The notes beneath the pieces were generated by a model that saw only the letters and a list, made by a program, of their open reading frames with translations, was not told where the DNA came from and did no database searches. A stretch of DNA of 40,860 bases from an uncultured Veillonellaceae bacterium (GTDB lineage: Bacteria; Bacillota; Negativicutes; Selenomonadales; Selenomonadaceae). Positions 28,352-37,088 of this stretch are shown here, piece after piece (position 1 is the stretch's first letter; every line of letters starts with the position of its first letter). A program made the translations under genes and the position numbers. The stretch covers positions 1-40,860 of the forward strand of contig CACZZN010000013.1 of assembly GCA_902785705.1 (NCBI GenBank). The letters are read 5' to 3'.

Positions 28352-29464
28352 TTGAACGCAAGGAAAAAGGCGATGAGAGTCGGAATTATCTTCATTGCTC
28401 TCTTGATTGTGAGCGGACTTGTTCTCATGTATCGCGGAAACGATGCTGTCGTCATGGCAACGGAGAAAAAAGAAGGCATCCTGACGGCGGAGCAGGTCAA
28501 GATGGCGTTCGACTCCGTGAGCGGGCGCCTGATCAATGAGGCAATCAAGGAAGGGCAGATGGTCAAGAAAGGTGATATCATCATGCAGCTTGACCCAACA
28601 GATACGGATCTTGCGATAGAGAAGCTCAAGGCGCAGATTGCCCAGATGGACGCGCAGATCCAGTCCACCAGCGGTTCCAGGGGAATCAACTATCAAAAGG
28701 CAGATACCGACGAGCAGCAGAGCTTCCGGCAGATCGATCAGCAGCGTGCGGCGCTTTCGTCCGCGCAGGCAACGCTCCGCAATGCGGAGATTGACTACAA
28801 TCGCAAGGCAGAGCTGCTTTCCGCCGGCGCGATTGCCCAGTCCGTGCTGGATGATGCGACCACTGCACTGAATGTCGCACGCGCCAACGCGGCGCAGCAG
28901 CAGCAGCTTCTGGACAAGCTACTGTCTGGCATACAGGACAGCGGCAATACGGACAGCCTGAGACTGCCCACCATTGCGCAGGAACGCGCTGCGGCGGACA
29001 ATATGGCAAATGATGTGGAAGCGATGCGACAGCAAAAGCGGGCATTGGAAGTCCAGCTCAAGGAACTGGAAGTTGCTCGTGAGCGTTTGACGCTGCGTGC
29101 GCCGGAGGACGGCAAGATCTTGAAGATCCTTGCGAAGCAGGGGGAGATGGTTTCCCCGAATATGCCGGTCGTGCTGCTGGAAAGCAAGCGCTGCTATTAT
29201 GACATCTACGTGAGCGAGAAGCAGGCCGCAGCCCTTTCCGAAGGAAGAGCGATCACGGGCACGACGGTGGCAGGCAGCAAAAAGGTGACAGGAACCATCC
29301 GCCTTATGATGCAGGCACCGGGCTTTGCAGACTTGAAGCAGTCCCGCGAGAAGGGACAGGCGGATCTGTCCGCGTTCCAAGTGCGTATCTATACTGACCC
29401 GCAGGACGGCGTCCTGCCGGGCATGACCATCGGGGTGGATGCAGATGAATTCACTGAAAGATGA
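28352..29464 (+). CDS. HlyD/MFP-family periplasmic adaptor protein
   Basis: The 370-residue protein has an N-terminal helix (RVGIIFIALLIVSGLVLM), a split lipoyl-like domain (SGRLINEAIKEGQMVKKGDI and RAPEDGKILKILAKQGEMV) and a long coiled-coil hairpin between them (residues about 75-230), then a beta barrel. Such adaptors link inner-membrane transporters to an outer-membrane channel, which fits a diderm Negativicute. The TTG at 28352 is eight bases behind AAAGGAGGG; an ATG at 28346 is too close to it. It overlaps the permease gene that follows by 20 bases. No ATPase or outer-membrane channel gene is nearby. Confidence 0.88.
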   Translation: MNARKKAMRVGIIFIALLIVSGLVLMYRGNDAVVMATEKKEGILTAEQVKMAFDSVSGRLINEAIKEGQMVKKGDIIMQLDPTDTDLAIEKLKAQIAQMDAQIQSTSGSRGINYQKADTDEQQSFRQIDQQRAALSSAQATLRNAEIDYNRKAELLSAGAIAQSVLDDATTALNVARANAAQQQQLLDKLLSGIQDSGNTDSLRLPTIAQERAAADNMANDVEAMRQQKRALEVQLKELEVARERLTLRAPEDGKILKILAKQGEMVSPNMPVVLLESKRCYYDIYVSEKQAAALSEGRAITGTTVAGSKKVTGTIRLMMQAPGFADLKQSREKGQADLSAFQVRIYTDPQDGVLPGMTIGVDADEFTER

Positions 29465-30623
29465 GGTCAAATTCCTGTTCTCGGGACAGGGCATGCCCTA
29501 TGAAAAAGTCTGCATTATGATTGCCATGGTCATCTCCGTGATTTTGTCGGTGCTGCTGAATGGGAATTTCGCAAAAGATGCGCCTGTGGCAGTCATCGAT
29601 CTGGACAATTCAAAATACAGCCAGGAACTCATCACGAAAATCAACGCATCGGAGTATATGCAGGTCAAGGATATCATCTACATGCCGATGGAGCCTACAG
29701 AGCTCTTTTATCGGGATGAAGTTCTGACGGTCATTTATCTTCCGAAGGGGCTGGAGAAGAACCGCTATTCCGCGACCGACCGCTCCATCGGCGCTTTTTA
29801 CGACAATACCAATACAGCGCAGACGGCGGATATCCAAGGAGCATTGAACGAACTGGTGGCACTGGAAAATGCGCAGGCCGGCATGGAGTCAGGCGCAGCG
29901 GGCGCAAGCCTGCGTCTCAACACCCGCAAGCTGTTCAATCCCGCAGGCTCTACCTCCAATGGTTCGACACAGGGATTCCTCTTTTTCTTTGGGGCGATGT
30001 TCTTTACCTTTGCAACGATCGGCATGGTGCCGCGTCTGCGGCTGACGCATCAGCTGGACAAAATCCTGCTGGAGGGAACGCCCTGGGATATCATCCTGCG
30101 GCTTGTGCCTTATGGCGCATGCTTGGTGACATCTTATTTTCTGGGGCTTGCGGTGCTGCGTGTCTGGGGAGATCTGGTCTTTTCGGGGCATTTTCTGGTC
30201 TTCCTGTTCCTGCAAATTTTCTTCGTCATGTGCGTGGGGATGCTGAGCGTCCTGTTCGGATGGACCGCGGCCAATCCGGGCATCGCATCCAGCCGCATGA
30301 TCCTGTTCATTCCGGGCGGCTTCATTCTGGGAGGCGCGACAGGCCCCATGAGTCATTTTGCGCCCTGGGTGCAGGCATTTTCCCATGTATTTCCCCTGAC
30401 ATGGGAATTCCATTTCACGCGTGATGTCATTCAGCGTGGCGCGGGGCTGGGGGATATTTCCTCGGAATTCGGCGCATTCCTCATCTATATGGGAATCGTG
30501 GCGATCCTGTTCTGCCTGCGCTTCTACAGCGCTCGTAAGGCACTGATTCGGCAGAATGAGCATCAGACGCGGAAAGAAAAGAAGGAAAACGAGCATCGGG
30601 CGGCGAAACTAACAGAAGCATAG
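29445..30623 (+). CDS. ABC-2-type permease (YhhJ-like)
   Basis: The 392-residue protein has one N-terminal helix (IMIAMVISVILSVLLNG), a large extracytoplasmic domain starting APVAVIDLDNSKYSQEL, and five further helices from about residue 175 (FLFFFGAMFFTFATIGMV) onward, the ABC2_membrane_3 plan. The highly charged tail RQNEHQTRKEKKENEHRAAK is cytosolic. ATG 29445 has GGGGTGG six bases upstream; ATG 29439 is too close. Usually two such permeases and an ATPase accompany an HlyD-type adaptor. Here only one permease is present, so the ATPase must come from elsewhere or the system is partial. Confidence 0.85.
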   Translation: MNSLKDEVKFLFSGQGMPYEKVCIMIAMVISVILSVLLNGNFAKDAPVAVIDLDNSKYSQELITKINASEYMQVKDIIYMPMEPTELFYRDEVLTVIYLPKGLEKNRYSATDRSIGAFYDNTNTAQTADIQGALNELVALENAQAGMESGAAGASLRLNTRKLFNPAGSTSNGSTQGFLFFFGAMFFTFATIGMVPRLRLTHQLDKILLEGTPWDIILRLVPYGACLVTSYFLGLAVLRVWGDLVFSGHFLVFLFLQIFFVMCVGMLSVLFGWTAANPGIASSRMILFIPGGFILGGATGPMSHFAPWVQAFSHVFPLTWEFHFTRDVIQRGAGLGDISSEFGAFLIYMGIVAILFCLRFYSARKALIRQNEHQTRKEKKENEHRAAKLTEA

Positions 30624-30675
30624 AACACAACAGCGATTCGGAAATCATAACAGTTCAGAATGGAGTGTGGTCATT

Positions 30676-31236
30676 GTGGGCGATGTTGATATCAGCAAGA
30701 TTGAAAATATGTGCGATGTGGAGGACAAAAGCAATCTGTATGACTGGAAGAACCTGAAATGTCAGCGCATCCTTGTCCCGACCGACGGATCGGGGCAGGC
30801 CTTCAAGGCGCTCAATCAGGCCATCCATATCGCAGCGGTCTGCGATGCGGAGCTGACCCTGCTCATGACGGTAGATTTAAATGAGAATGTTTCCGCTTTT
30901 GAGCAGGTGAGTCTCAGCGGCTATGTGCCGACGGAGCTGAAGATGGCGGCATTCCAATTCCTTGCGGAGCTGATGCACGTCATTCCGCGTGAGGTGCGGG
31001 CGATTCCCAGAGTGGAAATCGGCGCGCCGGGAGAGGTCATTGTGGATCTTGCGGAGACAGAGGAATACGACATGATCATCATGGGAAGCCGCGGTTTTGG
31101 GACGTTCCGCAGCCTTTTGATGGGAAGCGTGTCCAACTACGTACTGCGCCATGCGCACTGTCCGGTGGTCTTGGTCAAGGGGCTTCCCGATGATTGGGAT
31201 GATGAAGATAATTATATGAGTCGTTTGGATGAATAA
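30676..31236 (+). CDS. Universal stress protein (UspA family)
   Basis: The 186-residue product has a 25-residue N-terminal extension before the Usp domain, which starts ILVPTDGSGQAFKALNQA. The ATP-binding pattern GSRGFGTFRSLLMGSVSN (G-2x-G-9x-G-S) is complete, so this is the nucleotide-binding type. The C-terminus is acidic (DDWDDEDNYMSRLDE). The GTG at 30676 is favoured by its spacing from GGAGTG. It is alone, ended by a bidirectional terminator facing the minus-strand gene. Confidence 0.9.
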   Translation: MGDVDISKIENMCDVEDKSNLYDWKNLKCQRILVPTDGSGQAFKALNQAIHIAAVCDAELTLLMTVDLNENVSAFEQVSLSGYVPTELKMAAFQFLAELMHVIPREVRAIPRVEIGAPGEVIVDLAETEEYDMIIMGSRGFGTFRSLLMGSVSNYVLRHAHCPVVLVKGLPDDWDDEDNYMSRLDE

Positions 31237-31240
31237 CATA

Positions 31241-31280
31241 AAAAAGGAAGGTACAGCGCATGGCGCTGGCCTTCCTTTTT
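31241..31280. terminator. Bidirectional rho-independent terminator
   Basis: AAAAAGGAAGG (31241-31251) pairs with CCTTCCTTTTT (31270-31280), with an inner AGCGC/GCGCT stem around ATG. The A-run and T-run allow termination from both sides, serving the usp gene and the opposing ATPase-like gene. Confidence 0.9.
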
Positions 31281-31301
31281 ACATGATTCTATGACAGTTT
31301 T

Positions 31302-32636
31302 TCAGCCATTCCTCATGCGCAGGGAATTGCCGATGATGAGCAGGGTCGCGGCGAGCATGCCGGCGAATGCGGTGAGAGGCAGGAGCAGGGGATCTTCAAA
31401 GATCGTCAGCAGACCTGTGGCGGGCGGTATCAGGAGCAGCCATGTGAGGTAGGCAATGCGGCGGTTCTGCAGGATAAGTTCCTGCGCCTTTTTGGCGATA
31501 TCCAAGATCACGAGTATCTGCGGCAGCCCTTGCGGAAGGAGGATATCCGCCTTCCGTTCCTTCAGCGCGGCCATGCCCTTTTCTATGCGCATCTCTGAAA
31601 GCTCGCGCCGGATCTGCAGCTCGTTTTTTTCCAATTCCCCCATGTCCTCCTCGTCCTTGATGTCCATGAGGTTCATGGTGGAGACATCGCCGATGATTTC
31701 CTTCGGCGGTTTCCCAAGCACGATGGAGAGATCCGCCTCGGCAAAGGCTTCCTCGTCCAGCTCCGGGATGCCTGCCATCGCGATCGTGCAGCCGCGCGTG
31801 CGCATGAGCTGGACTTCCCGTGCCTTTCCGGCAGGTGTAAGATTGGCCCGCGCGGCTGCCAGGGATGCGGATTTCGCAATGGCAGAGGCGGTGCGCTGGC
31901 TGTCGCCCGTGAGCATGATGGTTCCGATGCCCAGCTTGGCAAGGCGGCGGACGGTAGAGGGAATGGCCGGCTCAATGGGATCCTCCAGTGCAATGATGCC
32001 CTTGGCGTTTTTTCCCTCGCAGACGATGAGGGGGATTTTCCCGCGGCAGGCAAGCTGGTCCACCTTTGTGAGCAGGTTGGCGCTGATGCGGGCCTTATTT
32101 TCCTGCAGCCATTTCGTGCGGCCCACGCGCAGTGAGGTGCCGTTCATCAGCGCTTCGACGCCGCAGCCCGGAATCTCATTGAATGCGGAGGCGGGATAGA
32201 CGCGGATATCCCGCTCTGCTGCGGTACGGCAGATGACGCGCGCGATGGGATGCCGCGAGCCCTCCTCGGCAGAAGCAGCCAGACTCAACAGGGTGGACTG
32301 CAGGAGCCCCTCGGGGATCAGATCTGTAATGAAGGGGTCGCCCTCGGTGATGGTTCCGCTTTTTCCGACCACCAGTGTGTCGATTTTGCAGAGCCGGGAA
32401 AGCGCGCTTGGCCTTCCCACTGCGATATTCTCCTTTTCCGCATTCTGCTTCGCAAAATACAGGACAACCGGCGAGCAGACCGCATAAGCCAAGGGAGATG
32501 CCGCAATGAGCACGGAAAGCAGCACGATCAGCGCGGATACCAGTTGGTTCGTGCTCAGAAGCTCCCATCCTGCCATGCCGGAAGCCAGCAGGATATCTGC
32601 AAGCAGCAGATATTTTACAGGAATTGATTTTCGCAT
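31302..32636 (-). CDS. Degenerate P-type ATPase homologue lacking the catalytic aspartate
   Basis: The 444-residue protein resembles the C-terminal two thirds of a P1B metal ATPase, without the metal-binding and actuator (TGES) domains. Two helices precede SPLAYAVCSP, where CPC is expected: Ser47 and Leu49 replace the cysteines. The phosphorylation motif DKTGT reads GKSGT, with Gly91 for Asp. The nucleotide domain keeps His129-Pro130 (EEGSRHPIARV) and GCGVEA, and the P domain keeps MLTGDSQRTASAIA. The GDGxND motif reads AGIPELD. A charged 35-residue insertion and two C-terminal helix pairs follow. The frame is intact with a -10/-35 pair and GGGAGA before the ATG, so it may be expressed as a pseudoenzyme. 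Catalytic transport seems impossible. Confidence 0.85.
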   Translation of the reverse strand: MRKSIPVKYLLLADILLASGMAGWELLSTNQLVSALIVLLSVLIAASPLAYAVCSPVVLYFAKQNAEKENIAVGRPSALSRLCKIDTLVVGKSGTITEGDPFITDLIPEGLLQSTLLSLAASAEEGSRHPIARVICRTAAERDIRVYPASAFNEIPGCGVEALMNGTSLRVGRTKWLQENKARISANLLTKVDQLACRGKIPLIVCEGKNAKGIIALEDPIEPAIPSTVRRLAKLGIGTIMLTGDSQRTASAIAKSASLAAARANLTPAGKAREVQLMRTRGCTIAMAGIPELDEEAFAEADLSIVLGKPPKEIIGDVSTMNLMDIKDEEDMGELEKNELQIRRELSEMRIEKGMAALKERKADILLPQGLPQILVILDIAKKAQELILQNRRIAYLTWLLLIPPATGLLTIFEDPLLLPLTAFAGMLAATLLIIGNSLRMRNG

Positions 32637-32670
32637 ATGAGAATCTCCCATCTGAATAAATTCAAGCTAC

Positions 32671-32699
32671 ATTATCCCACACAAGACAGGGAAGGGCAA
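32671..32699 (-). promoter_or_regulatory. Candidate promoter of the ATPase-like gene
   Basis: On the minus strand TTGCCC (complement of 32694-32699), a 17-base spacer and GATAAT (complement of 32671-32676) lie about 35 bases before the start codon. The match is moderate, but the spacing is ideal. Confidence 0.5.
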
Positions 32700-32823
32700 T
32701 AGGAAATTTTTGCACAGGAGACATCCAAATGAAGAAAAAAATTCTATCGGGGGAAGGATTCTGAGTGATGGCGGAGAATAAACGAAAAGGTATCCATTGG
32801 GAGCAGGAAATGGAGGGATGCAA

Positions 32824-33702
32824 TTGGTAACGGTACACGGCAACGCAAAGATCAATCTGACACTGGATATTCTGGGGACGAGGCCGGATGGCTTCCATGA
32901 GGTTGCCATGGTCATGCAGTCCCTTGCGCTTCACGATACCGTGGAGATGGAACGGACGGATGGCGGGATTTCCTTGGAACTTCTGGCCGAGAATATTTAT
33001 GGCGGCGATACGCTGGAAGCAGATGAAAGCAACCTTGCATGGCGCGCCGCAGCGCTTATGCAGGCGGAATACGGCTTACGCGGCGGTGTGAGGATGAGGC
33101 TGGTCAAGCGCATTCCCATTGCGGCGGGATTGGCGGGAGGAAGCACCGATGCGGCAGCCGTCCTCCGTGGCATGAACGAGCTTTATGAGCTGGGTCTTTC
33201 GGAGCGGGAATTATGCCGTCAGGGAGAGAAATTGGGATCGGATATTCCCTTTTGCATTATGGGGGGGACGATGCTTTCCACGGGACGCGGCGAGGTGCTG
33301 GAGCGTCTGCCGTCCCTTCCCGAACTGCCTGTCGTATTGGCAAAGCCGCGCATAGCGGTGTCTACTGCATGGGCTTATCGGACTTATGATGCGGTGGGGG
33401 CGGACAGACACCCGGATAACGAAGCCATACAAAAAGAAATTGTGCGCGGAGACTGGAAAGCTGTTTCGTCCTTATTGTGCAATGTGCTGGAACGTGTTAC
33501 TATAAAGAAGTATGAGATAATTGCGGACTATGAGCAGCTGATGCTGGAGCATGGCGCCATGGCCAGCATGATGTCCGGCAGCGGGCCCACCGTGTTCGGG
33601 CTTGCAGAGTCTAAGGAACGCGCACGGGCAATAGCGAATGCTTTGAGAAAGGAAACGGATGGGGAAATTTTCGTAACGCATACCGTTGGGAAAACAGTTT
33701 AG
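32824..33702 (+). CDS. ispE: 4-diphosphocytidyl-2-C-methyl-D-erythritol kinase
   Basis: The product of about 292 residues is a GHMP kinase of the MEP isoprenoid pathway. GNAKINLTLDILGTRPDGFH lies at the N-terminus, the ATP-binding PIAAGLAGGSTDAAAVL at about residues 98-114, and MSGSGPTVFGL near the end. The TTG at 32824 lies six bases after GGAGGG, while the in-frame ATG at 32818 is directly against that box; a start at 32797 is also open. The pathway supplies undecaprenyl carrier for the envelope, in keeping with glmU and glmS downstream. Confidence 0.94.
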   Translation: MVTVHGNAKINLTLDILGTRPDGFHEVAMVMQSLALHDTVEMERTDGGISLELLAENIYGGDTLEADESNLAWRAAALMQAEYGLRGGVRMRLVKRIPIAAGLAGGSTDAAAVLRGMNELYELGLSERELCRQGEKLGSDIPFCIMGGTMLSTGRGEVLERLPSLPELPVVLAKPRIAVSTAWAYRTYDAVGADRHPDNEAIQKEIVRGDWKAVSSLLCNVLERVTIKKYEIIADYEQLMLEHGAMASMMSGSGPTVFGLAESKERARAIANALRKETDGEIFVTHTVGKTV

Positions 33703-33747
33703 GAACTGGTAAGAAATAAATTTAAAATTTGTTTATGAACAGTTCCT
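33701..33747. promoter_or_regulatory. 47-bp imperfect palindrome upstream of the GntR gene
   Basis: AGGAACTG (33701-33708) and CAGTTCCT (33740-33747) are perfect outer arms, with inner AAATAAATTT/AAATTTGTTT pairing around a central A. It starts at the ispE stop codon and ends 33 bases before the GntR start. It could be an autoregulatory operator or a weak terminator of ispE. Its right arm holds TTATGAACAGTTCC, also found at 28319-28332 before the adaptor gene. Confidence 0.55.
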
Positions 33748-33780
33748 TAGGGTGTATTGGACAGAATTGAGGGAGATGCT

Positions 33781-34503
33781 ATGGACAACAGGTTAGCGCC
33801 AATCAAACTGGACAGCTATCAGCCGCTTCGGGAAGTCGTATGTGAGTCCTTGCGGGAGGCCATCCGCAAGGGAATCTTGAAGCCCGGGGAACGTCTGATG
33901 GAAATCCAGCTTGCTGAGGATTTGGGCGTCAGCCGTACACCTGTCCGGGAAGCCATCCGCAAGCTGGAACAGGAAGGCTATGTCATCATGATGCCGAGGC
34001 GCGGTACCTATGTTGCGAATATGTCCATCCGTGATGTCAATGAGATCTTTGAGATCCGCACCGCATTGGAATCCTTGTCCAACGGGATGGCGGCGGAACG
34101 CATCACGGAGGAGGAACTGGAGCGTCTGCAGCGGCTTTTGGTCATGATCGGCGGTCACATCAAGAGCAAAGATATGGACAAGATCGTGGAGACGGACATC
34201 GAGTTCCATGAGCTTCTGTACCAAGCCAGCCGGAATACACGGCTCATCGGCATCATCGCGAATCTGCGGGAGCAGCTTACGCGCTTCCGTACGCTTTCCA
34301 TGTCCTACCCGGGACGCTTGGAGGCGACGCTGGAGGAGCATCGCGATATGGTGGAAGCCATTGCCAAGGGGGACGTGAAAGCAGCCCGCAAGGCGGCGGA
34401 GCGCCATATGGAGCATTCGGAGCAGACCTTGCTGAAAGCAATGGATGCGATGGAACATCAAAGGGAATCCAATAAGAGGAAGAAAAATCAGGAGGAATCG
34501 TGA
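33781..34503 (+). CDS. GntR-family regulator, FadR/FCD subfamily
   Basis: The 240-residue protein has a winged helix with MEIQLAEDLGVSRTPVREAI and RGTYVANMS near residues 38-85. The FCD ligand domain follows, with FEIRTALESLSNGMAAE, DIEFHELLYQASRN and late histidines in RKAAERHMEHSEQ, the usual metal ligands. The ATG at 33781 follows GAGGGAGA. Its stop lies one base before the glmU start, so both are translated together. FCD regulators usually sense small organic acids; linkage to glmU suggests a role in envelope-sugar supply, which is inference only. Confidence 0.93.
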   Translation: MDNRLAPIKLDSYQPLREVVCESLREAIRKGILKPGERLMEIQLAEDLGVSRTPVREAIRKLEQEGYVIMMPRRGTYVANMSIRDVNEIFEIRTALESLSNGMAAERITEEELERLQRLLVMIGGHIKSKDMDKIVETDIEFHELLYQASRNTRLIGIIANLREQLTRFRTLSMSYPGRLEATLEEHRDMVEAIAKGDVKAARKAAERHMEHSEQTLLKAMDAMEHQRESNKRKKNQEES

Positions 34504-34504
34504 A

Positions 34505-35869
34505 ATGTCAGATTTGGTAACGGTGATCCTTGCGGCAGGGAAGGGCACGCGCATGAAATCCGCGCTGCCGAAGGTGCTTCATGCGGCCGGCGGAAAGCCT
34601 ATGCTGCAGCATGTGCTGGATGCGGCGAAGGAAGCAGGCGCACGAAGGAATATCGTAGTGACCGGTTTTGGCGGCGATGTGGTAGAGCAGGCCATGCAGG
34701 GGCAGGCGGAGTTCGTCACGCAGGCGGAGCAGCTTGGCACAGGCCATGCGGTGATGCAGACAAAAGACCTGCTTTCGGATGAGACGGGGACGGTCATGGT
34801 ACTCTGCGGCGATACGCCGCTCCTGACGGGCGAACTTCTGAAAAAGCTGTACGATGCGCATACGGAGGCAGGAGCAAAGGCAACGGTTCTTACGGCTGTC
34901 ATGCCTGACGCGACGGGCTATGGGCGGATCATCCGCTCGGCGGACGGCAGCGTGGAGAAAATCGTTGAGCACAAGGATGCAAGCGAAGAGGAGCGCAAGG
35001 TCAGGGAAGTCAACTCCGGCATTTACTGCTTCGACGCAAAAGCGCTGTTCGATGCGCTTTCCAAGGTGACAAACGACAATGTGCAGGGCGAGTATTATCT
35101 GCCCGATGTGCTGGAAATTTTAAAGGACAAAGGCGAAAAGATATGGGCTGTTGCTGCGGATGACTATGAATGTACACTGGGCATCAATTCACGCCAGCAG
35201 CTTGCCTCCGCAGAGAAGATCCTGCGCCGTCGCAAGAATGAGCAGCTGATGGCGGATGGCGTGACCATCATGGATCCGGATACGACCTTCATTGATGCGG
35301 ACGTAGAAATCGGGCGGGATACCATCATCTACCCCTTCACATGGATCGAAGGAAAGACGAAGATCGGCGAGAACTGCGTGCTGGGGCCGAACAGCCGCTT
35401 CCAGGATGCCATGATCGGCAGCGGCGTGACCGCGCATTTTGTCTATGCCCATGAATGCGAGATCGCCGATGGTGTGACCATGGGGCCCTATGTCCATATC
35501 CGTCCGGATACGAAGCTTTCCGAAAAAGTCAAGATCGGGAATTTCGTGGAGGTCAAGAATTCCAATGTCGGCGTTGGGACGAAGCTGCCGCATCTTTCCT
35601 ATATCGGCGACTGCGATATGGGGGCGGGGGTCAATATGGGCTGCGGCACGATCACGGTGAACTATGACGGCAAGAAGAAGTTCCGCACCGTTGTGGGAGA
35701 TAATGCGTTCATTGGCTGCAACTCGAATCTGGTGGCTCCTGTCACGGTAGAGGACGGGGCCTATGTGGGCGCGGGCTCTACCATCACCAAGAGGGTCCCG
35801 AAGGACAATCTGGCCATCGCACGCGCGCGCCAGACGAACATCGAGAATTGGCTGGACAAGCGCAAGTAG
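34505..35869 (+). CDS. glmU: Bifunctional UDP-GlcNAc pyrophosphorylase / GlcN-1-P acetyltransferase
   Basis: The 454-residue enzyme makes UDP-GlcNAc from glucosamine-1-phosphate. The uridyltransferase half starts LAAGKGTRMKSALPKVLHA and has QLGTGHAVMQT. The left-handed beta-helix acetyltransferase half has VKIGNFVEVKNSNVG and the catalytic-histidine stretch KLPHLSYIGDCDMGAGVNMG. The ATG at 34505 follows AGGAATCG and overlaps the regulator's end region closely. With glmS it forms the UDP-GlcNAc route; glmM is not in the window. Confidence 0.97.
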   Translation: MSDLVTVILAAGKGTRMKSALPKVLHAAGGKPMLQHVLDAAKEAGARRNIVVTGFGGDVVEQAMQGQAEFVTQAEQLGTGHAVMQTKDLLSDETGTVMVLCGDTPLLTGELLKKLYDAHTEAGAKATVLTAVMPDATGYGRIIRSADGSVEKIVEHKDASEEERKVREVNSGIYCFDAKALFDALSKVTNDNVQGEYYLPDVLEILKDKGEKIWAVAADDYECTLGINSRQQLASAEKILRRRKNEQLMADGVTIMDPDTTFIDADVEIGRDTIIYPFTWIEGKTKIGENCVLGPNSRFQDAMIGSGVTAHFVYAHECEIADGVTMGPYVHIRPDTKLSEKVKIGNFVEVKNSNVGVGTKLPHLSYIGDCDMGAGVNMGCGTITVNYDGKKKFRTVVGDNAFIGCNSNLVAPVTVEDGAYVGAGSTITKRVPKDNLAIARARQTNIENWLDKRK

Positions 35870-35942
35870 GACATAGGAGTGCTGCCCACCTTGCGGCAGG
35901 CTCGAATCTCTGTGTATGTGTAGTATGGGAGGCTTTGAACAA

Positions 35943-36890
35943 ATGGCATTAGACAATGGAAATTTGTGCATCCTGACGGGGAATGCGAATCCGGAGCTTG
36001 CAAAAAGGATTGCGGATCATATCGGAGTCAATCTTTGCGATGCATATGTCGGCCACTTCAACAATGGCGAGACACAGGTCATGATCAGCGAAAGCATCCG
36101 GGGGAAGGATATCTTCATCATCCAGCCGACCTCACAGCCAGTCAATGACAATCTTATGGAACTGCTGATTATGACGGATGCCTGCAAGCGCGCGTCCGCG
36201 CACAGCATCACGGGCGTCGTGCCCTACTACGCGTACGCGCGCCAGGATCGCAAGACACGCGGCCGCGAGCCGATTTCAGCGAAGCTAGTGGCGAATCTCA
36301 TGGAGACCGCGGGACTTACGCGAGTCGTGACCGTAGACTTGCATGCGGGGCAGATTCAGGGCTTCTTTGATATTCCTGTCGATCATCTGGCCGCTGCGCC
36401 GGTCATTGCGAATTACTTCCGTGCACAGAATTTTGAGGACATCGTCGTGGTATCGCCGGATCTTGGCGGTGTCACGCGCGCGAGGATCCTGGCGGATCAT
36501 CTGCATGCTCCCATCGCTATCATCGAGAAGCGCCGCCCGAGGCCGGGATATGCCGAAGTCATGAATCTCATCGGTGATGTGGAGGGCAAGACCGCCATCA
36601 TGATCGACGATATCGTGGATACGGCAGGCTCCCTCTGCGAGGGCGCCAAGGCACTCAAAAAGCTTGGCGCGAAGCGCATCTTTGCCTCTTGCTCCCATGC
36701 GATCCTGAGCGATCCGGCAGTGCAGCGCATTGATGAATCCTGCATCGAAAAACTGATTATCACGGACACGATTGCCCAGCCGCCCGAGAAGCAGTCTCCC
36801 AAGCTGGTAACGCTTTCTATGGCCGGCCCGATTGCGGATGTCATCATGCGCATCCAGTCCCATCGCTCCGTCAGCCAGTTGTTCCGGTGA
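35943..36890 (+). CDS. prs: Ribose-phosphate pyrophosphokinase
   Basis: The product has 315 residues and makes PRPP from ribose-5-phosphate and ATP for purine, pyrimidine, NAD, His and Trp synthesis. YYAYARQDRKTRGREPISAK (flexible ATP loop), VDLHAGQIQGFFDIPVDHL and the PRPP site MIDDIVDTAGSL are all present. The ATG follows GGGAGG by nine bases; earlier in-frame starts lack a box. The gene order glmU-prs is common in Firmicutes. A strong terminator follows. Confidence 0.97.
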   Translation: MALDNGNLCILTGNANPELAKRIADHIGVNLCDAYVGHFNNGETQVMISESIRGKDIFIIQPTSQPVNDNLMELLIMTDACKRASAHSITGVVPYYAYARQDRKTRGREPISAKLVANLMETAGLTRVVTVDLHAGQIQGFFDIPVDHLAAAPVIANYFRAQNFEDIVVVSPDLGGVTRARILADHLHAPIAIIEKRRPRPGYAEVMNLIGDVEGKTAIMIDDIVDTAGSLCEGAKALKKLGAKRIFASCSHAILSDPAVQRIDESCIEKLIITDTIAQPPEKQSPKLVTLSMAGPIADVIMRIQSHRSVSQLFR

Positions 36891-36903
36891 AGCTCATATG
36901 GAT

Positions 36904-36933
36904 GCCCTCAGCGTACGCTGAGGGCGTTTTTTT
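36904..36933 (+). terminator. Rho-independent terminator of the glmU-prs transcript
   Basis: The arm GCCCTCAGCGT (36904-36914) is followed directly by its perfect complement to 36925, and seven T end the element (36927-36933). The inner bases probably open into a loop. Confidence 0.93.
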
Positions 36934-36968
36934 GCGGCTGAATGACGGCTGCCGGCATATTTCCCATA

Positions 36969-36997
36969 TTGACTATTGAAGTTCGATACGTTACAAT
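36969..36997 (+). promoter_or_regulatory. glmS promoter
   Basis: TTGACT (36969-36974), a 17-base spacer and TACAAT (36992-36997) are near consensus. The start would be near 37004, giving a leader of over 400 bases that contains repeat elements and then the ribozyme. Confidence 0.85.
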
Positions 36998-37088
36998 ATG
37001 ACCGTGTTCCCCTTGCGGGCGTGGCCTGTCTCGCTTTCCTGTTGCGTGGCAGGCACTTCGGAAAAGGAGGGTTGTTTTTTTCTGCTAT

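Noticed and set aside
36277..36287. GCGAAGCTAGT inside prs, matching part of the dispersed repeat core
   Set aside because: It encodes the conserved SAKLVANL segment of PRPP synthetase and the match stops at 11 bases, so it is chance.
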